Shown: positions 38,501 through 50,059 of the stretch, in pieces
Numbering within the stretch: the first letter of the stretch is position 1
Layout: each line of letters opens with the position of its first letter
From: Thunnus maccoyii
Lineage: Eukaryota; Chordata; Actinopteri; Scombriformes; Scombridae
DNA: 64,000 bases
Direction of reading: 5' to 3'
Assembly: GCF_910596095.1 (NCBI RefSeq)
Contig: NC_056538.1
Span: forward strand, 20,384,501-20,448,500
Notes under the pieces: generated by a model
Seen by the model: only the letters and a program-made list of their open reading frames with translations
Told to the model about the DNA's origin: nothing
The model's database searches: none
Made by a program: the position numbers and the translations under genes

Positions 38501-38859
38501 ATGCCCCACATTTACCACATCCACCTCTTCCAGGTGTCCTCCTTGGTCTGGACCAGGGTAGCTTGAGCACTGAGCACACCGAGCCTGATCCCACTCTGCC
38601 TTGGCTTCACCTGCCCAGTGACACCAGCTCACCTTGTCCCGTCAGCCTCAGAGAGGTTTACGTCCTGGCTAAGCAGGGTAAAAGCCTGCGCTACCAGCTG
38701 TGGAGTTTGGATAGCATCACTCAGAGCAACGAGCAGCTGAGGACAATGGACCCTCAGAGGGCCAGTGACGGGACGCAGTATGTGGTTCCTCAAGGAGGGG
38801 TGGAAGCCGGACTGGCTGGACAGGCGGTCTTACTCCACACACGGACGAAGAAGCAGTGA
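35590..38859 (+). CDS. actmap: Actin maturation protease (C19orf54/ACTMAP family)
   Basis: ACTMAP is a cysteine protease that removes the acetylated N-terminal residue(s) of actin during maturation. Six coding exons are 35590-35786, 36710-36778, 37003-37127, 37493-37622, 38386-38456 and 38534-38859, giving 305 residues; from memory the human protein has about 351 and a longer Pro-rich N terminus. Residues 9-22 are 14 prolines, followed by PGPPPPP, a likely profilin-type ligand. The catalytic region has SLIQDGPQ then CGLVALW (Cys90 presumed nucleophile), GYTAQGEMFS, LLSGGL, LIPYDEDYNHEPCQ and HRAHWAV (His192 presumed catalytic). The tail has LAKQGKS, YQLWSLD and YVVPQGGVEAGL. Exon 2 has two acceptors six bases apart (AG at 36708-36709 and 36714-36715); the first keeps the FR dipeptide seen in the human protein. 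The gene faces itpkc tail to tail. Confidence 0.95.
36238..36330. repeat. Fragment of the GCTGCAAC hAT-like family
   Basis: AGCTGCAACAATGAAACAG followed by AATTAATCGCCAACTATTTT matches the left part of the copy at 51990. It lies in actmap intron 1. Confidence 0.5.
37725..37830. repeat. Short dispersed repeat in actmap intron 4
   Basis: CTGCAGGTCTTGAAAAGTCTTAAAAG with further CTTGAAAGG and AAGTCTTAAATG blocks. This AAGTCTTAAA-rich repeat is a familiar fish intron repeat; the family is not assigned. Confidence 0.4.
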
Positions 38860-39180
38860 TGAGACTGCTGGTCAACAGAAACCAGCTGTGCAGTAAACAA
38901 TGGACGGAGAAAACACTTCATGTGTATTTGTTGAGAGGGGCTGCAGTGACATGACGTGAATGATACAGCAGAATATCAATCATGGATATTTACAGATGTG
39001 GATCTGTCTCAGCGTGACGACCACATGTTTGACTTCCTCCCACAGAGCTTTGAAAAGGGCTTCATCAACCAAAGTGTTTAACTGTGATGATACCGTATGT
39101 GCCACAATTGTGATGTTTTGTGGATCCTGTTAATATGAGACAAAAAAAAAATTTGTCTCACGATTTTGTTATACTGAGTC

Positions 39181-39531
39181 AGGCTGCAACCAACGATTAT
39201 GTTAATTATTGATTACTTTGTTGATTATATTCTCAATTAATCAATTAGTTGTTTGGTCTTTAAAATGTCAGAAAATGGTGAAAAATGTCCATCACTGTTT
39301 CCCAAAGTCACAGATGCAACATAAAATGTCTTTTTCTGTCCCGACTGATAGTCAACAAAGTTTACTATCATACAAGATTCAAGAAACCAGAAAATATTCT
39401 CATTTAAGAAGCTGGAACCAGATAAGTTCAGCTTTTTTCCTTAAAAAATGGCTTCAAATTAATAAATAATTGAAATAGTTGACAATTAATTTTCTGTTGA
39501 TCAATTAAGCAACTAATAGTTGCAGCCCTAC
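39181..39531. mobile_element. hAT-like non-autonomous element (AGGCTGCAACC..TTGCAGCCCT)
   Basis: The inverted ends are AGGCTGCAAC and GTTGCAGCCCT. TACTGAGTC occurs at 39172-39180 and again at 39532-39540, an apparent 8-9 bp target duplication. The interior carries the TCAATTA-rich and TGTCAGAAAATGGTGAAAAA blocks seen in the other copies. It lies in the presumed actmap 3' UTR. Confidence 0.7.
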
Positions 39532-39954
39532 TACTGAGTCTATTATCCGTTTAATATTTCTAGTTGTATCAGGCCTTTGCAGGCAATGTTATCCAAACAA
39601 GGATTTAAAGGGTTGTTGCATCAACATGAAAAAATGAAAACATTTGAAAAACTTTGAAAAAGAACACCTGTTTATTTTTATATAAACAGTTCTTCCATTG
39701 AATTTCCAGGAAATACACTATTATCACAATACATATTGTCAAAATGACATCATGTTATAGAAGATTTTCTCCATGCTGCCAAACTTTAGATCCTAGTATT
39801 GCTTTATTTAAACTGAGCAGCTGTGTGAAGTTTGTTTTTGTCTTTCAGGTTTATAATATAAATTTTCATCACCTGCAATCGATTTAAACAATAAATCGAT
39901 GTAACATTTTGTCATTGTGATTGTGTAAATGTTTTGGGGTATTTAGTCAAAAAG

Positions 39955-40300
39955 AATATAGACAATTAGTCGATTAACGGATTGACAGAAAACTAATCAT
40001 TGATAATTATTTTTAGTCAACTATTTTGATAACTGATTAATTTTTTTAGTAATTTTCTATCAGTCTCAGCTTCTCATATGTGATGATTTAATGTTTTTCT
40101 TTGTCAAATGATATTAAACTGATGATCTTTGGGTTTGGGATTGTTGGACAAACAAAAAATGATACATGAAGATGTCACCTTTAACTCTTGGAAATTATAA
40201 CGGGAATTTTTCACTATTTTCTGACATTTTATAAACATGATGATTAATGGAGACATTAATCAGCAGAGTAATCGATATTTAAAATAACAGTCGCCACCCT
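39955..40300. repeat. Truncated copy of the GCTGCAAC hAT-like family
   Basis: It holds TTAGTCGATTAACGGATTGAC, CTATTTTGATAACTGATTAA, ATCTTTGGGTTTGGG and TTTTCACTATTTTCTGACA blocks, as in the copy at 51990. Both ends are eroded. Confidence 0.6.
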
Positions 40301-40768
40301 GATGGAATATCTTCCCAGTGAGGTCAGAGCAGCAGAAGTGTTTTAATAGACAAATAGTGTATCTGATGTTTGAGTTGTGTGTTTGAAGAGGAAATAAAAA
40401 ATAGAAAAAAGTCTGAAAACTCTTATTTCCAGTTTATTGCAATCCATGACCTTCTGGACAAAGCAGGGATTTAATATCAATTTTCACCAGTCACACTGCC
40501 TTTAAAAATACAAAGTGTGCTTATGAATCCAGTTTACATAGAAAGCACCCAGTTTGAAAACCTGATAGCTTGCAGCCACATTACAAATATAGAGAATTTG
40601 TGGGCAGAAGAAATATAATACTTTGTAAACACTACATTATTCCTCTCTCCCAGGTTATGGTCACTGTTCAGAGATGGAAAGACTGAATTCCTGAAGTAGA
40701 ATTCCAATTTCATTAAGTCAGATGTTTGCGGCACTCATTTAGAAAGCTTGTCTGTACTGGGTGAGCCG

Positions 40769-40771
<3 letters not shown>

Positions 40772-40805
<34 letters not shown>

Positions 40806-40844
40806 ACACCCACACCCACACGCACACCCACACACACACACACA
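40772..40844. repeat. Compound (CA)n / (CCCACA)n microsatellite
   Basis: CA units give way to CCCACA units near 40801 and return to CA near 40830. It lies in the actmap-itpkc intergenic or 3' UTR stretch. Confidence 0.88.
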
Positions 40845-42289
40845 GCTTCCCGACACTGTCAAAGGGCGTCTGGAAGATTCACGGCTGTTATGTTTGCCAA
40901 CCGGCTGCATTCCAATGAAGGAACCTCAAATATGGTCGTAAGCACTTCCTTAATATCTGAATATAACAATGTCACATATTCTTGTTGCTATTTTCTTTGT
41001 AAACCCTCAACAATTCAAACTGTTTAGTGTAGCTAAATGAGGTTTAAAGCATCGTCCTCGTGATTTACAGTTGATATTCTCGTATTCGATTATGCGTCAT
41101 CCCTAGAATCATAAGATGTTGAAATTTTCCAGTTTCAAGATCACATGTAGGTTGATACATAGGTGAAACTTCACAAAAGCCTAGACTAAGACTAATCAGT
41201 TTAAATCAGGTAATTCCAGTTTTCATTTCACCCGTTTACACCAGTTTAGTGTAAGACTCTGTAGCCTCCCTGGAAATCTATGAGCAACACTGATCAGAGA
41301 GAACTGAGCGTTTGTAAACTCAGTGTTTGAGTGCTGCTTCCCATCTTAACGCACAAAGAGGCACCGCTTGTTTTGTTCAATGGCTTTGTGAGGATCCATA
41401 GTGCAACAAATTCCAGACAAACAAGGCTGCCAAGCCGCTTACTGTACAAATTAAATGAAGAAAAAATTATCCCAGACACTTTCACTACATTATCATACAA
41501 AAATCCAATTTAGAAAACACTTTCAGTTTCTATCAGAAGTTCAACTTTGGGATTAAATGTAAATCAGTTAATACTTGGGTGAACTCTTTGGAAGAAAAAT
41601 AGCAGGAGTCCACTTGCACTGGAATGATCACACAGCTCTTTCTTTAAAAATGCTAGGCACAGAATTGTACAAACAAGGTAAGCAGGTTATACCAAGGCCA
41701 GAAAAAAATTAAATTAAATTGTATTTACACACTTGAGTTAGTTTACACGTGGTTTGACCAGTGTTTTAGTGTTGCTGTATACTTGCACTTAAACATCAAA
41801 AGTTCAAAAAGTGGTCCATGACAAAAATAAAACTCCCATTACACCAGTTCCTCGAAGGCAGTGTAAAATACCTCTGCATCAAGTTCCTGGTTATGAGAGT
41901 GCTATGTGCACATCTAACCAGCAGGGGGAGGTGGTGATGAGGGAGATGGGATATTTTACATGTGTCCCTTTGCAGGCAAAAGTGAGTCACAAGTCCATAA
42001 ACTCAAGACTGTCAAAAAGAGTCTCAGAGACAAACGGAGCACGATGCACGATGTCGGCCTTTGGCAAATTCAACTTTGCAATAAAAATTCTGTCTTGTTT
42101 CCTCTTCTTGCACAGGTACAACTGGAATAAGACATTTGGATATTTTGCATCACGGTGTGTGTTTGAAAAAGTACTCAAATTGATCTTCTAATGATTCCAT
42201 CCTTTTCTTCAAATTCTTCTGCTCCTGCATCTCTTCTACCATCAGAACTTGGGGGTCCATCGTTCACTCATGTCCTCCTGTCTTCCCTC

Positions 42290-45200
42290 TCAGGGCGTCT
42301 GTGGGAGCATACTACTTAAGATGTCTATGAGGTTGTCCAGTCCCCACAGGTAACCGTCCTCCCTGTTGCCCTCCACCCAGGGGGTCCTGTGGTCTAAGGT
42401 ACGAGGGGGCGGCACGGGAACCGTCTTCCCGAAGTCGATCATCCACACTCTGGCTTTCCCCGAAGCGTCGTGCACGAACAGAAGAGAGCTGCCCACGACC
42501 TGCGACGACAAACCGGTGAGACAGGTGAGTTTAGGCATGCGAGCGATTCACTACAGAAGCGGTGATGAGATCACAAATCTTCAACTCGGCCAACAGGTTT
42601 TTTGGAACATGAAAACTGCGAGTGTGTCTCACCTCGTGTGTCCTGAAGAAGTGCGACTGCTCCAGCGCTGAGCGAAGCTCCTCCAGCCGCTGCAGGTAGA
42701 GTTTCTAAAAGAAAAAGTGAGTTTAAAAGTTAGAGGTGTAGAGCAGCAGGATGTGAGAACAGAAACAAAAAGGAAGTTAATCTTTAGACTCACTAACCTT
42801 AGGTCAACAGTGAGTCTAAAGCCTTTCTTCTTAATATTCATAAAGATAAAAATATCACTGACTTTTGATGAATCATGTGGTGAAGTGGAAACTTACCAGA
42901 ATTTGAGTGTTTCCATTGACAAAGTCCTCCAAAGCCTGCATCACTTGCTCTCTGTGTTTTGTCTTCTTAAAGTTGGTGTTGCAGGTCCCGTCAGCTTTCT
43001 GCAGAAAAAAAAAGAAGATAAGATACAGTTTAGCTTGTTTGTACTACCCCTATTTTTTTTTTCTCTAAGTCGGATATTTTCATTCATGTCCAAGTAACAT
43101 GCAAATTGGTACAACCTGATATACCAGATAATAACCAGCCCTGTATTTATTGTCAAAAGAACAAACAGTCTCTTTGTGGCTGCACATCCAGCCAAAACAT
43201 TTAATAGACTGTGTTGTTTTCAAATTCCACTTCAGTATGTGCACTTTCCTGATGACACTGATAAATATTTACTCTCATTGATCGGTTTACTTCCTGCACA
43301 AACTATTTGTTCTCTTCACTAACACTGACTAACACAGTTAGGCATGTTCAAAGCGCTGGACGACATCTGACCTTAATGCCTTCGATGCGGAAGCCCAGAG
43401 TGGCTGTGGAGCTGAGCGTCTCCCTCCACTGCATGTATCTAGGTTTGAGGACGCCTTGCTGGGTCCTCTCCTGCTCTGTCGGGGCCCCGGGGTCCACCGC
43501 GACCATCTTCTCATACATGTCCTTCCGCAAACGTGGACGCTCTCTGGCTTTTATCAGCTCCTCCTCCAAATACGTCCTGATGCGAAAAAACGGAAAACAT
43601 GTAATTAAAACTTTTATTTAATCAAGTTTCTGCTTTTATGCATTTTATTTTCCTTCCCCTCGCTCGCTATTTGAATCTTTTTTTTCTCTGTACTGATTTT
43701 TTGTTCTTATTGAGATGTCTATTGTAATTTCACTGTTTTAGTCTCACTGTTCTCTTATTTTAATCCTGTGAAGCATTTAGTTGACTTCATGTTCTAAACA
43801 GTGCTGTACAAAGAGTTATTACTACTATAACGAAGCAGATCACCGATGGGAGTGAACTGTTTATAAAAGATTATTATTCAAAGCTCACAGTATCTGCCAA
43901 AAAACCCCACAAGATAAGCTCTGATAATTTGTCTTCTGCAGTCGACATCATGTTGAAAAATGTTTGTCACACTGGTTTCTTCATCCAGTGTTGATGCTTA
44001 CCTGCTGCCCATCTTACAGTCCATGATGGACGGTGAGTCAAAGTCAGCCAGCAGGTCATCCATCAGGTTGTAGTCCTGCTCATCTCTCTGCACTACACCA
44101 TAATAACCAGGCACATATGGGCGCAGAGTGTCCTTCATCAGCTCCTGTAGGCACAGCTGCTCACACTCACAGTATCGCTTCAACAAGCGCCCGAACTCAC
44201 CAGCCTGGAAGTTACCTTAATGAAGGAGACAGACAGACGAGGAAGATTAAAGACTGAGGATAAAGGAGTGCATGTATAGGTATGTTATGCACAGACAGTG
44301 TATATCTGCATACCTGCATGGCCAGCTAGCTGCACCCACGGGTAACGCTTCTTGAAGGACACGACGAAGGGGGACCAGTGAACCATGGTCTTCAACTTCT
44401 GCCAAGACTTATTCTGGGAAAAGGAAAACAAAATTCATTGTCAAACAAACCAGGATGTTGGTCACACAAATGACAAATCTGAACCACTGACTAATCAGCG
44501 TGGTTTCAAACAAAGCATTGAGCTAAATACAGACAAGTAGGCATGATTATCCATTAAAGGAAAACACACCCTGTAGTGAGAGCATACTGACACACATACA
44601 CACACAACTCAGTAGACATTGGACAGATCCTCCCCTTTAGACAAGGCCAGGTGCACGACGTACGTGACAAAAGCCATTCATAAAACATTTACCAAAGCCT
44701 CCACTGGGGTGTCGTAAAACAGGGCCATACTGTCTGAAACTGTGTGTGTGTGTGTGTGTATATAATGGTTATCTGTGTTGGGAAACACCAGAGCAAGGAC
44801 AGTGTGCAACAGGGGCTTTGACGCAAGTATTCTGAAACCGATTGATTAAAACATGTGTGTGGGAAATCACAACAAACCCACAGCCAGTTTAGGATGTGTG
44901 TATGTGGGTTTGTTATACATTATATTACAGCATGTACTTTTCATCATTCCTGTACTTTTTTATGTGTGTCATACTCAGATGAATGTTTAACAAAGAAACA
45001 CTGATGATAGAAAACACATGTGAGAAGCCAAATAGGATGATGTGAGTAATAAAGTGATAAAATTAATCTTTTTATAGCTGAATAATTTCTGTCAACGTCT
45101 GCGCTCCTCCCTGCCGGGCCTGCAGTATCTCTGCCATGTTTACATGTCAGCCTATCTCTGCCGTCCTCAGATGCGTTCTTTCCACAGCTGCTGTGTTGAA

Positions 45201-48200
45201 ACTCTGTCACAATAAAACAGGAATATACACACACAGCGGAAACAGCGAGTCTGTGTTTACCTGACAAACAGGCTTTATTTGAGTTGAAAGAGTGCTGTTT
45301 TGTAACTCAAAAGTTTAACAAGCTTCTTAATATGAGCGATGGAGTCCTACATGTATACAAAATAATCTGTTTAGAGGTTTTGAGTGTTTTACTTTGCGAA
45401 GTTGTGAATATGTAATCAAGAGAGACATTTCATTTTTCAGGAGCTTTAACCATTTTAAAGTCCAGAATTAAGACAGAAAAGAGCTTTTACTACATATATT
45501 ATGGGCTATTTACTTGCAACTTAATTTTTCAAAGTGACCAAAAATATTTGCACCATCCCTTAGTCATTAATGAGATATAAAATAAACACCTACATCTTGG
45601 ATGGAGTTGCATATAGTTTGACTACAAGATAAAGAATGAAACCATCATAACTCAACATAAATCATAATGGTAACACTTAATAATTAAAGTCCTCCTATTT
45701 AACATTTATAAACAGTATATAAACATGTAATTAATGGTATATAACACACTATAATATAGTTGTAAGGATGTTTTCTAAGTGTTTATTAATGTAAAGTATT
45801 TATTAACTATAATTTCTTCTATGAATACATATTATACAGTATTACAACTGTATTTTACTGTATTTTCATTCACCATACATCAGCATCCAGTTATGGGAGG
45901 AGTTATAGTTGTTGACAAATATCTGCTTACAACAACATTATAGTGTGTTATAAACCATTTATTAACTGTTTATATTCTGCTTACAAAGGCTAAATAGAAG
46001 GACTTAAAGTGTTGCTAATAAGATTTGATGTATTTAACATAAACAATTAATATTGCCACCAGTTTCTTTCATCAACATCATTAATTCTACACATGTAAAA
46101 ATATTACAGGTGACTCATGTGACTACAGTCTTAGTCCTGAAATGGATTTGAAATGAAGAGGGTTGAAAACTAGACTTTCTGACTGTATTCTCTAACTGTG
46201 TATTGGTTCACTATGGGAGGGAATTTGTGTACAACAGGTTTGTGCTTCGTCAGACAGCTGGTCAATGTCAGGAGTTGAGTAATGAGAGTGAATGCTAGAC
46301 ACCTGTGACCTGATCCTTCAATCGCATCAACAGATTAATCCCAATATAACCTCTGCTGCGTCAGGATGAAGAGCGGTGATGAAACAGACTGCATTTTATC
46401 AAATTTGCAACATGCAAATTGTTATTTGCAATACGAGATGATTTCATCTGATTCACATGTCTCTGCAATTTGTCACTGAAAATTAAACTTTTTTTCCTCT
46501 TCTTTTTCCATAATCCTCTCCCTGCTTCAGCGAGGGTGTAAACTACAACATGAGTCTTTATGACGTTTATTTCTTTACTTCCCCACTGTGTTTCTCCTGG
46601 AATTCGAAACATTATCTCCCCCCAAGATATCTCCTCTACAGGGATGAGGTGGTGTCTTTTCTTTGTGCTAGGTTCTTCTATCTCCCTGGATTTGGTTGAG
46701 TTTGTTATTTCACTCAGGATTCTTTCAAAGCAAGTGAACGCACCAGTATCCAACATTAAACTCGAGAGGCTGAAAATAAATAATGAAAAAAACAGGGAAA
46801 AACCCCACCTCCTTGTGTTTCCAGTATTTATCCTTGTTTCTCTGTTTCCAGCAGGACAGTTTTAACTGAGCTTTACAACAACTAACCCCTAATAACCTTA
46901 ACCCACATAACAACACAACAAGCAGTCCACCTTCAGACACTCCAACCCGGTCAGAACAGTAAAAGTGCTACTGTAAGGGATAATTATGAGCCTGTTGTGT
47001 AAAGTTCAAAACACAAGAGTCCACCTCTCTGATTGGAGGAAGCAACAGACATACATGTACAGATCTGCTCCTTTAAAAGAACAGGGTTGTACTTGACAGT
47101 GAGGACATATTTAAACTAATCATTTAAGTAAGAAAATAGATTTTTGTCATTGTTGGTGTCTGTAGATCTGTTTTTCTTTTATTAAGTTAAATACATTTCA
47201 TGTACAATCACATGATATTTATAATTAAACTGTCAAAGATTGATATTTCCTGACTGCTGGACCAACAAACAGTGGTTACTGTAAACAGACTGAGATCTGC
47301 TTTATAAAACACTGCAGTCCAAAAATAATCTGCTGAAATAGCATCCGTTTATGGAAAAAACACATACTATGTTTACCCATCAGATTACCTCAGCTTCTTT
47401 ATATTTTAGCTATAATTAGCAGTATCTGTGCTCCTCTGAAGAAGACGTCAGTGACAGATGAAAGCCCAGGAGGGGGGGGGACAGGAGAGGAAATCTTCAG
47501 CCTCTCCTCTTTCACTTCTATTATCCACATGCCATCAAGCTCTCTCTCTAATTGCTTCAAGCTGACAGCTTAATGTGTTGCTTCTGTGGGGTCAAATGTA
47601 TCTGCCTAATATCACCAGACGCTGTAAGAGCTAATGCTGCTAATGTTCTGCATGAAGGCGTTTTTTGAGAAAAAGGTTTTGATAAATGCTGAGAATCCCT
47701 ACAGACTATGTGTAAAAAGCCTGGATTGTTGCTTCGGTTTAAACTGTTGTGCGCTGCTCTCTCACTTTGTCTCTTCATCCCACACATTTGTGCATTTTAA
47801 AGACACAGAGGTTACATTTCACCTCACACTGTCCAACCTTCACCATCTCCGCTTTCTCTTTATGCATTCCCGTCCAGAGTTATATAACTCACCTACATAT
47901 ATATAACAGTTTCATTTCATCATTCTTTGTTTTATAAGCTTCCTTCTCATTCCCCAAAGCTTCAATGCTGACAAAAGTGCTCCATCAACCTATTTCTCCC
48001 TTTTTTTCCAGTTATTTTTGGATTTTCAACATTATTTTGTCCTCCTAATGGCCTTCTTTTCTTTTCTTTACTCTCATCACAATCGTTCTCTCGGATATTT
48101 TTAAGCCCAATTGTCTTGTCTACTAGACTTTTGGGTTGGCAGGGTTACCAGGGATCTCTGGTGCCTGAAGCACACACATACACACACACTCCTCTGTGGT

Positions 48201-50025
48201 TCACATGACAATGGTCATTCTGGGAGATGTCACATTGACCACAACAATGCTCATTTATAGTCTTCCCCACTTCCTCTTCACCTTTCACACATGCACACGT
48301 TCAAGCGTGATATGCCTTGGTGAAAAATGACCATCACTCGAAAGTTAGTCTTTATTAACTCTCTTACAGCGCTGTCAACTAATCCAGTTCCCAAACAAGA
48401 TGGATGAGCATGAAGTGTGTCTAAATTTAATGTCAGCACACAGAAATATTGATAACAGTTTCCTATGTTTGGTGGGATAGTTTTAAAAGTATTTTAAAAC
48501 TCCACTGTATTGGGAGTGGAGGGTTAAACTGAGGGCACCGTCATCTTAAGTTCATCAGTGTACTTTTCCTCTGGAAAGCTGCCTGGCACAGTAAACTTTC
48601 AGATACGGAAAAAGTTTATGAGGTACTCAAAGCGAAAGGTAATGCAATCGAACACAACAGTGCTGCAATAAATGCCACCTATATGAACATCATAAAGTTC
48701 CGTTTCTCTTTCAGAAAGGTGTTGGTCAATTTTGAGGGATGTAGTTAGTGGTGCTGTGTATTGCAATACGACGAGTGTCTCTAACATTTAGTTGTTAAGT
48801 AAGTGGTGTAAACATATATAATAATATCAAAATCACCTCTCAATATAAATCATTAGTTTTAGCAAGATGTACCTGATAAAGTGGCAAGAAATTTGGACTG
48901 ATTGCATAAATTACCCCGACAGTATTACAGCCTGAAGCATGATGATCCTGCTGGTTGGCTTACTGGCTTCTTAGAGAGATCATCACAGCTACAGTGTGTG
49001 CAGACTGCGCCAGACAACAGTCACATTACTGTAGCTGCAAGAGACCGGGACTATCAATCACATTATATTTGATTACCCAAACCTGTCTCCTGCATTTGAA
49101 TGTGCCCTTCTATCTTCTCTCTGAAGAAACCATTAGCAAATACGTATGGCCGTCTGTATTCAAATCTCTGGATAAATTTGTCGCCTTCTATTTCTTACCT
49201 GGCACACAGAGCAATAGTGTAGGAGGAGGCAGGCGCTGACACAGGCACACACGGCCCCAGAGACGAAGCGAGAACGCAGCCAGCACAAAATACCCTGCAC
49301 CATCAGCATGGGGTCTCCACAGATGAGCCCTGGCAGGGCCGTGTGCCTCTCTGTTGTCATTGGATCCCTCACAACCATCTATTACCTTCTTCCACCAAGT
49401 CTACTGTTAGCCCCTGGCTAATGCTCTGTCTAACTCCAGTTACTTTAGCTTCAGTCAGTCTGTTAACCTTCCTGTAAACTTGTATAGGCTTGTGTTGCCT
49501 GGTAAATAATCCTCCTCTGATATAAGCTCACACTGATCTCCTCTCCTTCTCTTCAACCTCTTTTTATGTCATACCAATTCAAAATTTCTCCTGTTTCAAC
49601 ATCCTGCCACTCCTCCCTTCCTCCCTTAACACTTTCTCAATGCTTGATATCTTCTCCGTTGTCAACTTAATGCTGTCGTTTTTCTCTCTTTCTGCCAAGG
49701 CCATCTGTCTGCTTGAACTACTCCCCTTTCCTTGTACTTCCTCCCCTAAATCATTCACCCTCTCTCCCCTGGAGCTACTAACCTTCACACACTGAGCTGT
49801 CTTCTCTTTCTCTCAATAACCTTTGTTCTTCTCTCCTCTCTCTCTCTCTCTCTCTATCCCCTAATCCTCACAGGGCCTATCCTGAGCCCCACGCTGAGCC
49901 AATCTCCTGCCAGATTCATGACTGACTGGCAGCATGGGGGTAGGGACAACAGGCCTTCCCATACCCTCCCAGTGCTTTCCTTTTGTCTGCATGACAAATT
50001 CCTCGGCACTATGTAACCTACAGAG

Positions 50026-50059
<34 letters not shown>

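Larger units (their letters stand above)
35577..38880 (+). other. actmap: actmap transcribed region with upstream untranslated exon
   Basis: An untranslated exon probably ends at 35413 with a GTGAGT donor. The coding first exon begins at 35577 after a polypyrimidine tract ending TGTAAG, 13 nt before the ATG. The position of the first exon start, in the AAGAAG-rich stretch around 35130-35270, is not resolved. Confidence 0.5.
38860..42289. other. Shared 3' region between convergent actmap and itpkc
   Basis: This stretch holds the 3' UTRs of both genes and hAT-like repeats (39181-39531 and about 39955-40300). Candidate plus-strand AATAAA signals are near 39461, 39889 and 40393. A minus-strand AATAAA lies at 40433-40438. 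A compound CA/CCCA microsatellite is at 40772-40844. No further coding exon is supported. Confidence 0.55.

Noticed and set aside
46361-46940. Minus-strand open frames of 131 and 71 codons, the latter with a signal-like hydrophobic start
   Set aside because: No recognisable domain, no convincing splice partners, and the position is inside itpkc intron 1 amid AT-rich DNA. Chance open frames of this size are expected in 64 kb.
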